Shown here in pieces: positions 1 through 14,007 of a stretch of 64,000 nt of DNA. This stretch comes from Varroa destructor (taxonomy: Eukaryota; Arthropoda; Arachnida; Mesostigmata; Varroidae). The stretch covers positions 43,510,729-43,574,728 of the forward strand of contig NW_019211455.1 in assembly GCF_002443255.2 (NCBI RefSeq). The letters run 5' to 3'. Position 1 is the stretch's first letter. Every line of letters starts with the position of its first letter. The notes under the pieces are model-generated. The model had not been told where the DNA came from. It searched no databases and saw nothing but the letters and a program-made list of their open reading frames with translations. The translations under genes and the position numbers were made by a program.

Positions 1-3000
1 AGATCTGAAAACATGTCATATTGTTTATTAGCAGATACGTAAACTACTGCGTGTAATATATCTGTAGCGAAGTTTCTCGTTGCATTAGTTAGTAGGACAG
101 CTCATTTTGGATTGTAATACTTCTACGGTTCATGTCATTATTCTTTAGTAAACTTTATTTAAAGTAAATAAAAAAATAAATAAAAAGTGAGTTTATAAAT
201 TTCCGTTATTCACCAGCTGGTGAATTTCTGATAACAATCAGATATAATAGACTCCATGCAAAAGCGGGCTTCTTTGTTGATAGAATAAACGAAGGTCAAT
301 TTCACACTTTTTTATTCAAACCAGAGAACGTTTTTTGCACGTGTTAATGACATGAGACGAATCTTTGACGGACGAGAGTTAAAAGATGTCGTCCTCTGTA
401 TCAAAATCGCGAATGAACGTGAGCTCGTCTACAGCATGTGTGGATTCGTTTTCATCAGAGGTGCTCAGAACTAATACAGTTCATTTTATTCGAAGTGAAC
501 AAAAAGTCGTCCTTAACTCGCTCTGAAGTACTTTTTCCGAAGCGTTGTTGTGTTCAAGTGGACTAAACTGCTAAAATATACTATTATTAACCCTTATGTT
601 TGAGGCGGAATAGACCGTACAAAAGTTCGGGTTTGCTATCTTAGTTAAATGTAAATACCTTTCTCCCAGGATTTTCTTACAGCCCTTTTCTTGATACATT
701 AATTTTTTGTACGGCTTTTTTGATATAAGTGCTACCAGTTTTACGTCCGGTACTACTATCAAGCAGTGCTTCATATGGCTGGCCTCTAGCGAAAAACCGT
801 GTGTGTACATTCAGCTTCAAGCCTGGACCGATCTTCAGTTTATAAGATAAACGCGTCGTCATTGCATTATAACAAAAAATGATAATTTACGTAATCACAG
901 GAACAAAAACAAGTTCTATTAACCTGTGCGAGACTCACCACTCACATCTGTATGTTTATAAGGCAGCCTAGTGCCTTCAGTTTTTACATGTAGACCGAGT
1001 TTTTTTCCAAATCTATCTGTAGGGCCTTTACATCTCCATTTGACAAGGTTCTTTATAAGAGAGAACCTGGAGACATCGAGGGAATAAACCAAGTGATACT
1101 CTAGACATACTGAAAGGTATACCTTTTCGAAATATCAGCAAATACGCGGATTCCATTGTTCCATGAAAAGGATGCAGATACGAATGTGCTATTACGTTGG
1201 TTACGTGTCCTATGTCTTAAGTAGTAAGTCGCTTCAGGTGGTAATATAAAAATTATTGAAGACCTAATAGACAACAGTGAGCACCTTTACTACTGCCTGT
1301 GCACTGTGTGTTTACGATGCGGACCGACACCAATCAAGAAGTCAATGCTCCACGCAATAAAACACCTAAGTAGCTCATTGTATTTGACAAAACGCTACGT
1401 ATGGTAAGAGAGCAGTGATAGCAAATATAAACATGCTACTCTAATAGTTAGACAATAGTCTTTACAATGTCGGCCATGAAGACTAACGTTAAACTCGCTC
1501 CGTTCTATGTTCCGCTATCTAGGCAAATACGTTGGGATTATTAGCTTACCTATCCCAGACGGCTGACGGCTCTTTCTAGTGCTACTGTTTAACTACGTGA
1601 TTATATCTTGTTCGAAATCTAGATTCATAGCTCACTAGGTGTTCTTACGCTTGGTTTTTCCTCATCTATCTAGCTCTTGCAGACACAGTCAAACTCATCG
1701 GTATCGCAACGACATTTGCGTCAATTACATATCCGCAAAAACTCTAGCAGCTTCTCGTTTGTGTTTCTTTTTTACTGGCACCATTTTCCATTCTTTGTAC
1801 CTCACACTCCATCTCCATATATTAACCCACTATCACAGCCCCTGACTCCTTCCCGGTCTCTCCCTTCGAGACTGCTCAGATCGCGACTCTGATGATGTGA
1901 TCAATCACGCCTCCCTTTTCAGGTGCATCCGATCACATTAGGAGGAGCAGGCGACGCCCTTCAGGAGTACTTGCAGCAGTAACCCTTCTGCCGGGAAGGT
2001 ATTTTGCACTGGGTAACCCCCTTCCCGTATGCAATAAAGAGAAACGATTTTATTCAATAGCAGCGAAGGTATATTGTCTAATATTTTTCTTATTAGCATA
2101 GACAACGGGGCAATTCTAACCACGGAGGGGCAAAGATGTAACAGGAATCTATGTTAATGAAGGAGCATCGATAGTGGCGTGGCTTGGCTGGTGTCAGCTA
2201 TGGAGGGTATCTAAAACCACTCTTACATTCAGAGTCTGATTTCGCCATCCATCGTGGGCACTAGCAGTGTTCCTCAGATTTACGAAGAAAATAAGTATGA
2301 TTGGAGAAGGTGAAATATTGCAGAGAATGGCGTAGGTATGATTAAGCCTCTAGGCCACTGAGTGTTCCAGCCTCTCTCTAATAAAGGCGGTAACGGACAG
2401 AAAGAGAAAGGTACCTTATCTGTAATGGTTGCCTAATTTCTTCATAAAATGTGTCGCTATCCGCTGTTACATGGTCGAGCGATGCTCTTGCCGGATGATG
2501 GACAGCGATTTACGAAATTTACCATTCGTATTATAGCATGCTGCGCAGGCTTACATACCTTTGCTAGCTGAAACTTCAGTGAGTTCAACACGGGAGAACG
2601 ATTACCAAATCGAAAAGTAATCACTCACCTAACGAATGTCTCGAGGTTCCAATGATCGGCCCATCTTAGGGACAGATGTCGACAGGTAACGATTAGCGGG
2701 GAACCGTTGCGTGACGTTAAACTCCACCGAGAACATTTCATGCTACATCAATTAACGGCAGATACAGTAGAAGCCTTTGCCCTACCATTGCGCAGCTGAC
2801 GAACAAATTTACCACAGATCATTAAAAGGAATCATCGAGAAACGACTTCAATGAGAAAGCAAACTTTGAATCGATATTAACTTTATCGAAACTTGCATAA
2901 TGTATAGCTCTATTGAAAGCTTAGCCAAATACTTACACAATCTTTCTAAGAGGTTATTTTTTTAGGTAAGTTAGGGTTCGTCAAGTTCTATGCAGATTGA

Positions 3001-3383
3001 CCCACTGGCAATGCATTGGTAACTTGCTCTCCCATTAACGCTGTACATCATCTTGAAGCGGTTGTGGTCGTGATAGTAGTTAGTGACGTGTCCCATTACT
3101 ATATACAAAATGATGCGGCCTGAATTTGACATAGAGCGAAGACACGCGTTTTTGTGCTGGAAAAGGGGCAGAACCGAAGGCAGTTGCAAGCGGAGAGCTC
3201 AAAACATTAAGGCCCATTTAGCGTACATACGGTTACTGGCGGATTTGCAATTTCAATTTAGCTCCCGCAAAACTTTTTGTATGAAGATAACCTGTATTGA
3301 AGACAAAAAAGTGATAGGCGGGAATTATAAAGGTCAGTTTGATCTTGGCATGATTGCAATGTATATGAAAACTTATAACTTAA
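1..3383. other. AT-rich stretch without recognised genes
   Basis: It contains an A-rich run at 160-187 and the palindrome at 208-225. Open frames stay below about 75 codons. A plus-strand 113-codon frame starts at 3083 and runs into the AT microsatellite, with no recognisable domain. Confidence 0.6.
208..225. repeat. Perfect 18-bp palindrome centred on an E-box
   Basis: ATTCACCAGCTGGTGAAT is fully self-complementary, with CAGCTG at its centre. About 0.2 such palindromes are expected by chance in 64 kb, so significance is modest. Confidence 0.6.
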
Positions 3384-3411
3384 GTTGCATATATATATAT
3401 ATATATGCAAC
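3384..3411. repeat. AT microsatellite inside a perfect inverted repeat
   Basis: Nine AT units are flanked by GTTGC and GCAAC, so all 28 bp form a perfect palindrome able to make a hairpin or cruciform. Confidence 0.9.
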
Positions 3412-3850
3412 ACCTGACGGCTGATAGGGCTGCCAAACAATAAAACAAAGATGTAAGGTAGAGGTCGGCAGCATTACTCTGTAATGTATTCCATATAATA
3501 CAATTTAGATTTAACCGATGACCTACTACGAATGAATTATGAGATCGTCGAGCGTCTTTTCTTACCTACGTTTCTGAACGTAGTTTGCTTGATCAGGGTT
3601 AATATCAATAGGAGAATAAAACTATATATTTGACTTTAATTAGACCTGAAACGATGCAAATAGAGCTATTACACAGCGTCCTAATTGAAGCTGATTCTGT
3701 GGACCCGCAGCACCCCATTGTACGCTATCTTGTAAGAACAATACAGTAAGCGTAGATGACTAAGAGAGACGACCGACGTCTCTCCTGTGTTATATTGACT
3801 TTTGAAATTGTCTAATAGAATATTTGGGCGATGCTATCGGAATAACCGTT

Positions 3851-3881
3851 CCAATTAGAGCCAATTAGAGATCCAATAGAG
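3851..3881. repeat. Decamer tandem repeat with homeodomain-type cores
   Basis: Two exact CCAATTAGAG units are followed by a degenerate third, ATCCAATAGAG. Each exact unit holds TAATTG on the minus strand, a homeodomain core. Binding is speculative. Confidence 0.6.
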
Positions 3882-6800
3882 AAAAATTTTGATATTATAA
3901 AGCTTACACTCAAACTTCACTGAGTTCCCCACCAACTCCGTCTTATCCTATAGAAGCCCATGAAGCACGTTCATTCCGGCGGGAGGTAACACTTTATACA
4001 CAGTATTAGCCTTCATCGACGATGACTCCGAATACCTCTAAACCAACAAAGAGTACCGTAAACATGGCTTCCAACACTGGCTCTATACACGAAGGCGGTC
4101 ATTCGTATCGAAATGCATTAGTGCACTGAAGAGGTTCTATTTTCGTGGGGTAGGCCATGGTGCCAGATTGTCTCTCGTAGCATTTTGATGATGCTTTCGT
4201 TGGTCGCACCTAACAGGCCGAAGTTCCCACAAGCCGACCACTGCGATTCCCGTGTGCACAATTGGCAGGTAGCTTCGTACTAATTTTCACTTGGCTTTCG
4301 AAAGAACTGCCACTGGAACTGGGTATTGTTTTTATTTCTATTTTTGCCGACATTCACTTATGATAGCTATTTCATCCTGATGATGATCTTGCTCCGCGCG
4401 GCTTGTTTCCCAGGTCTGGGCTTTGGTCGCTTCCGCAGCACTGCCGCTTGTACCTACAGTGACTAACTTCTAATGTTTGCAAATGGCAAAAAATTAATTA
4501 TCCCATCGAAGTTCTATTCTAAGTCCTTTTCTCTTTCCTATTGACTCTTCTCTAGATAGTTTCGAGTTCATTACACGATCAGACAATATTTCACTACTAG
4601 TAACTGCGTCGTTCGAGTCTTGTAACTCTGTTTGGACATTTGAAGTGTTCGATCTTTGTCCCTTAACCATTTCCTGCTAGGTGTCCCAGTATGCTAGGTG
4701 CGCGAAAACGAAGCGCCTTTTAATATCATCTGTTGTGGAGACCTGTAATATGGAGAAAATAAATAGAAAAAGCGCATGTATACCATAAGTACTATGCCAT
4801 ACAATCATTCTATTTGTTCTGCCAGTGGGGTGAATAGGGAAGTAAGGAAGAAGAACGCCTTGAGGCCAATCGATAATCTGCTGAACGTGTGCCACTATAT
4901 TGGTTCCGGTGGCAGTCGACCTCAAGGACGGCTTTTTCAAATTAATATGGCCTAGCACAGCGGTCGGTGGTTTCAATATAATACTAAAAATAATGAATGA
5001 ATCTCGATCGATCAACCAAACAACAAATCCATTAAGTGGAAAAAGAGAATGTCAGTTTTTAAATAGAGTCTGTTGGGAATTTTCTCGGCCGGTAGATAAA
5101 AGAGAAGTCGAAAAAGAGACAATAAGTCTAAGGCTCCCCTGAGGTGCTCCTCAGCATTAGACGACCTCAACCATCTGAACCGCTGTTCAGAGTTGCTAGC
5201 AGAGGGAAGTCTTGCCATTTTGATAGCGAGATGCGTATTCGAGGCGTAAGTAAAGAAACACAGGTCGTGCTCGTCTTCTGCTCGTGCGACATCGATCGTA
5301 TTTATTGATAAAATGTAACAGGCGAATTCATACCTATTAGATAATCACAGCGGAAGGCGGAAAAGATTTCATCGGCAGCAAAACTTGTACGAAATTATCG
5401 TGACGGACAAGGTTTATGCAGAGTCTCATCGTAATAGAGCGGTCAAGAGGGTAACAAACACCAACATAAGACACCAGAGGTTTATGGTCACTACACGATG
5501 TGAATCACTTCGCAGAACTAATGAACGCAGCTTTACAGAAACGTAATAGAAATGGTAACGCGGTCTAATAGACTAGTCCATTTAGTTAGGATGAATTCGA
5601 AGGACATAAATACTCTTATCTCAAAGATGTACATATACAATACGCCATCTCGCTATTTTTACATCACCATGTAAAGATCGGGCTCGAACAGCTTTGGTCT
5701 GATCAACCACTGAAAATTATTGTTGAGTTTTTTTTTTTATATATATATTATCTAGTATACAAACATATAGGTGTTTTAGACCAGCAGCATAAGCATGACG
5801 TAATTCCTCTGTTTTTATGACAATAAATAGATTGCTTTATTTGCGCTATCGGCACTGGGTTACTTCTGAAAATGAGGAATTACAAACAATACGCCTATTC
5901 AGGCATTTGGAGATAATATAGCCATTTACAAAAATAAGTCTAAAGAACATAACAACACTACCGACGGGAACGGGTAGCTACAGGAAATTTATTGGTTTAT
6001 TGCAACTTATGACGTAGGCTTTATAAACTTGCCCGTGTTTCAATACTTGAGGATTTTTTTCACCCCGGATTTTCAAGATGTAGAGATTTTCGAAGCGTAT
6101 GTCATACAAAAAGGAGACGAAAAAGTATACCGCGAATCGTCCTCTGGCGTATTTAGTTTCTAGTTTCCCACAATCCTACATATTGTATTTCAAAAATTTA
6201 TATTCGTGTTAGATTCTCAAGATGAAAAGTTTCAGTGAATTTATTCTACTTTTAAAAGAAACCAGTTTTGCTTACTAAAAAAGTTGACTTAGTTTCGTTC
6301 GTGTGGGCTAAGGACAGAAACAAGTCTTACGGCTCAATCAGCCAACTTGATAGAATAACGTTTGGGCTATAAGCCGGACTTAAGGTAACTTTGCTTCAGA
6401 GTCTTTGTCAGAACTCTCCAAATCATTAAAGCCTTACGAGATCAAATGCTGTCGTAAGACAACACTCCTTTACAGTGGTTCTCGTCTCTCTAAGGCCTGT
6501 ATAACGTCATTGGCCTAGAATCCCTTTAGGTTCTACAAAATCTTATACCTTAAGTAACTCTTCCTTCCCCAAAAATTGTTCACAGAGGTCCTTTCTTTTC
6601 CCTGTACCGATCTTCTGCAGAAGCAGCTTCTTCTCTATTATACGAGCAATGAAATGCTAAAAATCAAGGTAGATTTTTCGCTGATTACCCTGTGCTTGCG
6701 TTATATTGCCTAGTGTACGGACGTGACCCGTAAAATTTGAAGGTATTGCAAGCCACTCCTATCTGGGCTAAGAACACTTAAGGTGACCCAGTCAAACTTT

Positions 6801-9451
6801 CACGTTTCGTTGTTATCTTGTCACAACCGTTTAGAGCGTGATCTCTGGTCAGCGAGAATGTTGGAGAACGAGAGATGTTAACGAAGAACAGACGGCCTAG
6901 GAAGTTGCTGCTGAGTAACATGGAACACGATGCTTTGTCAAGCTCAGAGGACGCACGGAGGGGACATCCTTCTGCCAGCGACTAGCTCGTCTGGAAACGT
7001 GGGCGACCTGACCGGAATGACCCCGGTCTGATGGTCCGGTATCATTAGCCGCCTTTTTGTATAAGTCTGTAGTTCTGCTAAATGAAGATCTGAATCGACT
7101 GAAAGTGAAGCTTGAGAGAAGAATTCGAATTTCAGTGTGTAGTAAATCCAGCTGTCGTCGTACGTTAACTGTATCATTCATATACTCTATGTAAAACAAA
7201 GTTCATATTCCAGAAGCCAAAATCATTCTCTTCACAAACGCGCTCAGGTCCCGCTTTCTATGAGCTAGTTGTGTCAGCCGTATATACGCTGGCGGCCACG
7301 ATAGCCGTATAGACGGCGGCATAACATAGTAAGATACCAGTGTTATATATGCGGCTGTTCGGAGAAAGCTACTGCAATTAAGGTGGTGCAAAAAATAGAC
7401 CGCAGTATTATCACGGAACAGGTTAGAAAGAGGCCTCGGTGGTGCAATGATATCGTGCTACCTTAATAAATTTAAGGACACTTAGCGAGGGATAGTTCAG
7501 GTTTGAAGTCACGCATAGGTACATCATGTCGTAAGGGAAAAAGCCAGTCGTGCGAAGCAGTGCCTAACTAGCACAGTAGCACTGAAGGTAAAATTTGAAG
7601 CATTAGTTACTTATTAGTCGAAAGAAGGACGCACGTTTGAAGTTAAAGGACTAAATAAAACGGGCAAGGGGCAAAGATTGATAACTGTCACACACTTTCT
7701 GATCGACCCATATAAATTATTACTATTCAAACAACATGAGAAGATAGATTTGTTGTTAGCTGAATTTCACTAGAAAGTTAGGAGTCTGCTAGTATAAGTG
7801 ATGTTAACCAAATTTTGTCGATCATAGGAAGGACGAGATTATAAAGTATCAACATCATGGGCAAAAGCAATTCTAAGTAAGCACAAGTCCATAGTTCCTA
7901 AATATCCACTTCAATAAACTAGGGGCAAAAAACACACTTTTTCCTTCAAGTACTGCGGAGTCATTCACAAGAAAATACCCTGCCGAGCTTTTATAAATGC
8001 TAGTACATTTATTCTTATTGATGGACATTAACTTTACGTGTCAATACTTTCGTGCACCTCCTTTCAACTGAGAATAGTGTGACTTACGCGCCTTACCATG
8101 GGAATTATAACTAAGACATGTGTTTCTACGCTGGTTTAAGCCTCACAATTAAAAAAAAGTGTGTATTAGAGATTAATAAACCGGAAAATAATGAATCAAG
8201 GAAAAACAGGGAATTAGGGACAATAGAAAAATATGAAAAAAAGAAAAAGCTATTATTTTTTGTGAGCTTCAACAGTTACTATACCGATCTGATGGATCTG
8301 TTGGAGAATCGCTAAATAAATACCACTCTGATTAGACTCCTCATGGAAGCGAGTCCTTAACAGGTGGTTCCGAAGATTTGCTTAAAAGATGAATTCAAAA
8401 TTCCATCCCAGTGAACCATCAGCACCTGCCTCAAAATGCCACTCAAGCAGACGAGGTTCGTCAAAGCCCGCCACCCACTTGAAAGTTAATTAAATATTCA
8501 CGCAAATCGTTCTCAAGTGGTGGCTTGATCTACTACGGCTGAGTGCGTGCGTGTCTTCTTTTTTTGTTTCCCTATTTGTTAGAAAAACTCAGGGGATGAC
8601 AACTCAAAAGCTGGCGATTATTACTGCAAAGATACCAGCATTAGCTATCAACACGGAGCGTAATAACGGCAATCGCAGCATCTACGATGACAACATTGAG
8701 TGGTTGTATGGAGGATTTGGCTTGAACGGCATTGTCTCTGTGGCGCGACAATGGCAGTAGCGCACCAGTGCCAGTAAACAAAAACCTATGGAATGGGGCA
8801 TGAGCTATGGGCAATTGGCTAGATTGACCGTCAACGATTGGAATAACTAAATAGTTGCTCGTTTTGTATATACGGTCAGTCGGCTAGTGTTGACTCTCGC
8901 TAGAGTCGAACCTTGTGCACTTGGGCCTATTAAAGGATTCCGATGCTACTGGTTAGATGAGCTTAGTTAATTAGCTTAAAAACTTTTAAGCATACCCTGT
9001 TCTAGTAGGACACGATAATAAACTTTGGCATTACTATTGTCAACCTTATGAAGAGTTCGCCTACTTTTTGGCTCGCATGCATAGTACTATTTACACCATG
9101 GAATACCATACATAATTATGTGCTGTTTTTTTATCACATGAGTTGTTCAGTAACTGTTTTATACCGGACCTCAAACCAAAGATTCTTTATTCTACATCAG
9201 CAAATCTACAGCGGGATATTATGTCGAACACTACCCCAGGAAATTATTGTTTTTTTTATATATTATAAGCTTTGTATAAGTTACTCGTTCGTAACTGAAT
9301 GTTTTTTTAATTAGCTTTTTGGGGGGCAACCGTTTTTGACCGAACACATTTACTGTCTTTATTTACATTCATTAGTTCGTTTGTTAATGTAGAGCTCTGT
9401 CGGCGCACCATGTTACAGCATCGAGCTTTGTCGAAGCGCTTAGACAACGCC

Positions 9452-9477
9452 TATATATATATATATGTGTGTGTGTT
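9452..9477. repeat. TA/TG compound microsatellite
   Basis: A run of TA units passes directly into TG units. Confidence 0.9.
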
Positions 9478-11747
9478 TCTGTGGGAAGCCTATCGATAGT
9501 ACTATGGTTGCGGGAAGAGTCATGGAAAACAACGAATTGTGTTTATATCGTGAAATTCGTATGGTAATGCGTCAAATGAAAAGCATACATTTTTAAAGCA
9601 TAAATATTTTTTGCTTACTCTCAGCGATCTTTCCATCTGGCTTTCACTGATCGCTCGTGAAGTAGAGGTGTTCGAAGGAATAAGCAGCTCTTTTCATTTC
9701 GCGATCCGAAACAAAAAGAGGGCGGAGTGTTTCTGGTCCAACAGTGTAATTCGCTCAGTTGTGGCTTCATTGCTTCTATCAGTCGGAGTCGACTCTCGGT
9801 GGTAACTCGAGTGCCACTAACATATCTTCAACAACATATACATATATTCATAACCTGTTTGTGTAGGTCATCCTAAAAAGTACGATGGGCAAGAAGAAAT
9901 TAGTAAAAATAGGAAAAAGTCCACTGCGATATTCCTAGATGGGGCAGGGATCCCATGAAAAATGATCTAGCAAGCCACTGAGTTTTGATTATTAGTATTA
10001 TAATGGTGACAGTTCGGGGAATAATAGGTTAGAGACAAGCAGTGGCTAAGGGGGTTCCGTAGGCGAAGTGTAGCCCCGAAACGCGCGTTTGAAGGTGCTG
10101 AAATGTACAAAATGGGGCAAGAGTCTCTTGACAGTTTAAGCATCTTCAGTTTATATTTGTTCAAGTAGAAAGGGAGTAAAACGGTATAACATCAGAAGAA
10201 ACATATTAACAAAGGATTTTCGATTGTTGATAGTTTCGTAGATAGTACGGTCAAATGTTATACATAAAAAAATTTTACATATGAAAATATTTTTGTACCA
10301 AAAGGCCTAAATCCACTTTGGTAGTTGTCGAGAGCATGTTTTTTACATCAAAAATGCATAATAAAGTTAGTTTGTTAGTTTTTACTAGAGTTACTAATCG
10401 ACTTGAGCCTAATTTCTAGGTTGAGTTTAACAAAGATCGTCTTTATGCACATAGATAAACACAATCAACGAGAATTAACTCAGGCCCCTCTTCGCATAGA
10501 AACTCCTCTGTATATTATTGGTGAGTTTCTCTGTTTAGGAAATAGGCAATTTGCGTGTCTAACTTTATGAAAGATTTGGCCTCCACGGTTATATGATTGA
10601 ATTGGCTTTACTACCGTCCGCGTTGTACGGAAACAATAGCTACCGGACGGCGCGGTCTCGGTGGCTAATGAACATTTATGAGGGTGCATTGTTATAATAA
10701 CGATGAATATACGGCCTTCACTGATTCAAATACTAGCGTCGGCAAACTGTTATTCTGGTGTGCCGTTCTATGGTTGTCTTGAAAAACACCTCAGCCAAAT
10801 TTAGCAGGATCTACATGAAGTAACACTAGTGGCTTATGTACCGGACGTAAAAATGAGTACAATGATTGAAAATATACTTTGGACCTGCTACCAAGCATGA
10901 CCACCTCCTGGCCAAATAGTGGGACAGATATAATAACCGTGCGGCTAATCTGAATTTACCAATCGGAAGGTTTTTAAATATTTAACACACGAACTTATGC
11001 ATGCGGACGAGCCAATAATGAACTTGATAGTTTATCATGTATGCTGAGATTGCAAAAAATAACTTAACTTTAGAATAGTTCTTCTTCGAACTCAGTAAGT
11101 CCAATGGTTTAGACGGACCATGTATTTATTGGGTAAATAATGTTCAATCTTTTTTCTTGCAACCTTTTATAATGAATGATGTTCTAATCTAAAGAAAAAA
11201 AAAAACAGCTTTTCTACCTTCCGGTTTCAAAGGAGTGATTTATTGATTTTCAAGGATATTCACATAACTTGTCAAGCTTTCTAAGCTATACGGGTTACTG
11301 ATTATTCTGTATGCTAACAGACCTAAAGGAAAAATCATAATCTTCCGATAGTAAATTATTTATTGCTAAGTACATACAGTATGCATCTAGCCTAAGTAGT
11401 CGTCGACAGTCTTTGGTGAATGACATGAGGCCGTACTTCAAAATGATTCTAGCACTAACACATCTAAGGATTGTATTTTATTTACAGGACACGGTGTACC
11501 TCTCCAAACCCATGTAACTAACGTCCTTAGCCATGATAGAAGCATATAGCTAACTTGTACCTACTATGCAAAATAGTTGATCGTAGTTATAGAGAACGTC
11601 GTGAGTGTATCGATGATCCATGTTGCTCGTAACTGCGGGCAATGGCAATTCGCTTGTCATATTTGCTTTAAAGAACTACTTTAAAAACGACGCTACAGAT
11701 TTAAAAATGCCCTCTCCCCACCTAGCTTGGCTTTATGCACTATAAAC

Positions 11748-11749
11748 AT

Positions 11750-11774
<25 letters not shown>
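11748..11774. repeat. AT microsatellite
   Basis: About 13 AT units without symmetric flanks. A minus-strand frame through it gives an Ile-Tyr run and is not a gene. Confidence 0.9.
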
Positions 11775-11781
<7 letters not shown>

Positions 11782-13437
11782 ACTGTTCAGTAATGTCATT
11801 GAATGTCCAGAGTCGTTGAAGTGACCTAGTGAGTTCGCGCAGGGGTTCGCTTCGGCATTGATTGATTCCGATAACTGAACTATCTAAGTTATGAGCGGCC
11901 CACCTTTTTTTCGGCTGCAAATTTCAGCTGGCAGATTAGCAGACGACGTTGTTACCGTTCCACTATCTCACAACGACAATAAATCTGCACTTAGGTCAAC
12001 TAAGTTTGTGTGCAGCTTCGTTTCCATTCCAGCGACGTTTATTGCAACTGATAAGAATGATATCGAAGAAGGGAGATCGTTTTCATTCAAACGTATATTT
12101 ATTAGTCGTCTTAGTTTCTTTAATTTTATTTGAACATTTGAAAGGATCTAAATCTGCTGTAAGCATTCACGTTGGGGGGCTTGTTTCGGTTCTCGTTGAC
12201 TGGAGTGATGCCACATTCTGGGTTCGCTAGAAGGTATCTTCAGAGGAGAATGAGTTTCCTCCAATAGTTATATGGACGTCAGCAGATATTTTGATTGCCC
12301 TTTGTTTATAACGATTGTGTTTTTATGGTTTATCATTTACCCGGTTGGATGTATTCAGCAAAGTGCTGATTTCAATGAATACGCAATTTTTATGTTTGTA
12401 TTGTTTGTTAAGCTATTATCTGGTCAAATATTTGTGTGACTCCGAATATTCATGCGTGTTCAAAAGGCCAAATGTTAAGCTAAAAGTAGTTAACATTGAC
12501 TTATTCAAAGACTTGCGGAAAGCATAATCATGTAAGACTATGAAGGTTGCTAGAATATGACTCAGTGAAACTTCCGAATTACTGGCAGCAGTGAGGTATA
12601 TCAAAATTGCCGCAGAGTTTATGCCAACGAAATTTTCTGAATGCCGAGGTTTGAATTTCCGACAGTTTACTTGGATGTCGTACATCCTTTGGTTCGGGCC
12701 AACACATTGCAGATATATAAAAGGCGCGTATGGGTTCGTTGGTATCCTCCAATAAAATCTTCACTAATGATCACTGTTCGCTTGAAAACTTCACTGAAAT
12801 ATACAACAATTTGTCTAATGCTCAAGCTTAATATTAAATAGTTTTTAGTTTTAGCACAAAATAGATAATTCACAGTTGCATACCCAAGCATCGGCATCCC
12901 TGTTTATGGTACCTTCATAGACCGAAAGAGAAAAGACATATGAAATTGCATGCTAATCCTTTTCACACACTGCATTCGGTGTGGTGATGCAGTTCAGGCT
13001 AGCCAAACTACCCAAGTATATACAATATGCGCATCCGAAAAAATTCGTGCACTTCCGCGTTTAGGCTACCGACACCAGTTCTCCATAGACAACACCGGTA
13101 CGGACCTGTTTTCAAAATGAAAAAATCCTTCCCCTCCACTGCAACCCCCGCCAGTACCCCAGTGGTCCGCTCTAGAGTCATACGCGTTCACGAATCCGTG
13201 GCTTTCCTAAATCCATCGCTTAAAATACAAGCCCAAAACAGGTTTTGTTTACCGGCTGCAAGCAAGTGACCGTTCGTTTATTCAACTCGTGACGGAATCG
13301 GCGAAACATTTCAGTATAAAAATGTTGCATAAATTCAGCGTCGTTCGTCCATACATGCCACTACCGCCTCATCATCGTATGCTCAATGGACCCCTTTCAT
13401 CCGTCGACGACGAGTCAGCCCTGTTTGCGCGTCAGTA

Positions 13438-13474
13438 GCAGAAGCAGCAGCAGCGGCGGCGGCGGCGGCGGCGA
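13438..13474. repeat. AGC/GGC compound trinucleotide repeat
   Basis: AGC units pass into six or more GGC units. Every frame through it gives homopolymer-like runs of Ala, Gly, Ser, Arg or Cys. It sits in a GC-richer patch at 13.33-13.70 kb. Just before it, a 38-codon ATG frame (13322-13438, starting MLHKFSVVRPYMPLPP) ends in TAG at the repeat. That frame is protein-like but unrecognised. Confidence 0.85.
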
Positions 13475-13933
13475 CGCCGACATTTTCGGCGGGCTTTTTT
13501 GAGGACGAATTTTCGGATTAGATGGACCCGATCCCGGGAGGTATAGATGATGGTAGTGAAAAAAGGCCCAGGATCAAAGAATCGTGCACAGAAATTCGAA
13601 CTACAAACGCTGATAATAATACTGTATGCATATAGAAGTTGACAGATCAGGCACGGCTGTACATCGCTTACTGGAGCTGTACCGTTGCTCATTACAATAT
13701 ATTCTGCGAAGCATCTGGAGGTCGTGTCACTATTTGAGTATCTGCTACATACAGGAAATCTTGCAACAGCATTCTCTGTAACATCAATGTACTCAGCACT
13801 GGCCCCTTGATTCTCATTTGTTCTGAGAACACTAATTTTAGATTTTCTGTTCTAGTAGTTTTGTGCTGCAGTACTGATTGGGTTTACGACTATTTGCTGT
13901 TCTTGTCAGTAGCAGATAATGATTGTAGGTGTT

Positions 13934-14007
13934 TGAAGAGTTTAATCTATCGAAAAATCTATGGTAATCTTGGCAAAGCAATGAAACCAGGCTAGCGCGA
14001 CGAAATC
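13934..14007 (+). repeat. First copy of a 74-bp direct duplication
   Basis: This aligns without gaps to 14756-14829 with 68 of 74 bases identical. Both copies contain TATGGTAATCTTGGCAAA and CAATGAAACCAGGCTAGC. Further right, both sides carry CTCTCTC, a C-rich stretch and ATTTGTCTT (about 14160-14200 and 14945-14975), so the original duplication may have been longer and partly decayed. There is no coding frame common to both copies. Confidence 0.85.

Larger units (their letters stand above)
3412..13300. other. Gene-poor stretch with scattered microsatellites
   Basis: The longest frames are 112 codons (minus, 4677-5015) and 100 codons (minus, 6897-7199). Neither shows a domain, and both are within chance expectation. 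Only the decamer repeat near 3.85 kb and AT repeats at 5.73, 9.45 and 11.75 kb stand out. An ATG frame of 80 codons at 13027-13269 is unrecognised. Confidence 0.6.

Noticed and set aside
8902..8915. B-box-like GGTTCGACTC on the minus strand
   Set aside because: It is part of a small GACTCT/AGAGTC hairpin, with no convincing A box.
13432..13692. Minus-strand frame with Arg and Cys runs
   Set aside because: The runs are one of six readings of the AGC/GGC repeat, and the frame has no other feature.
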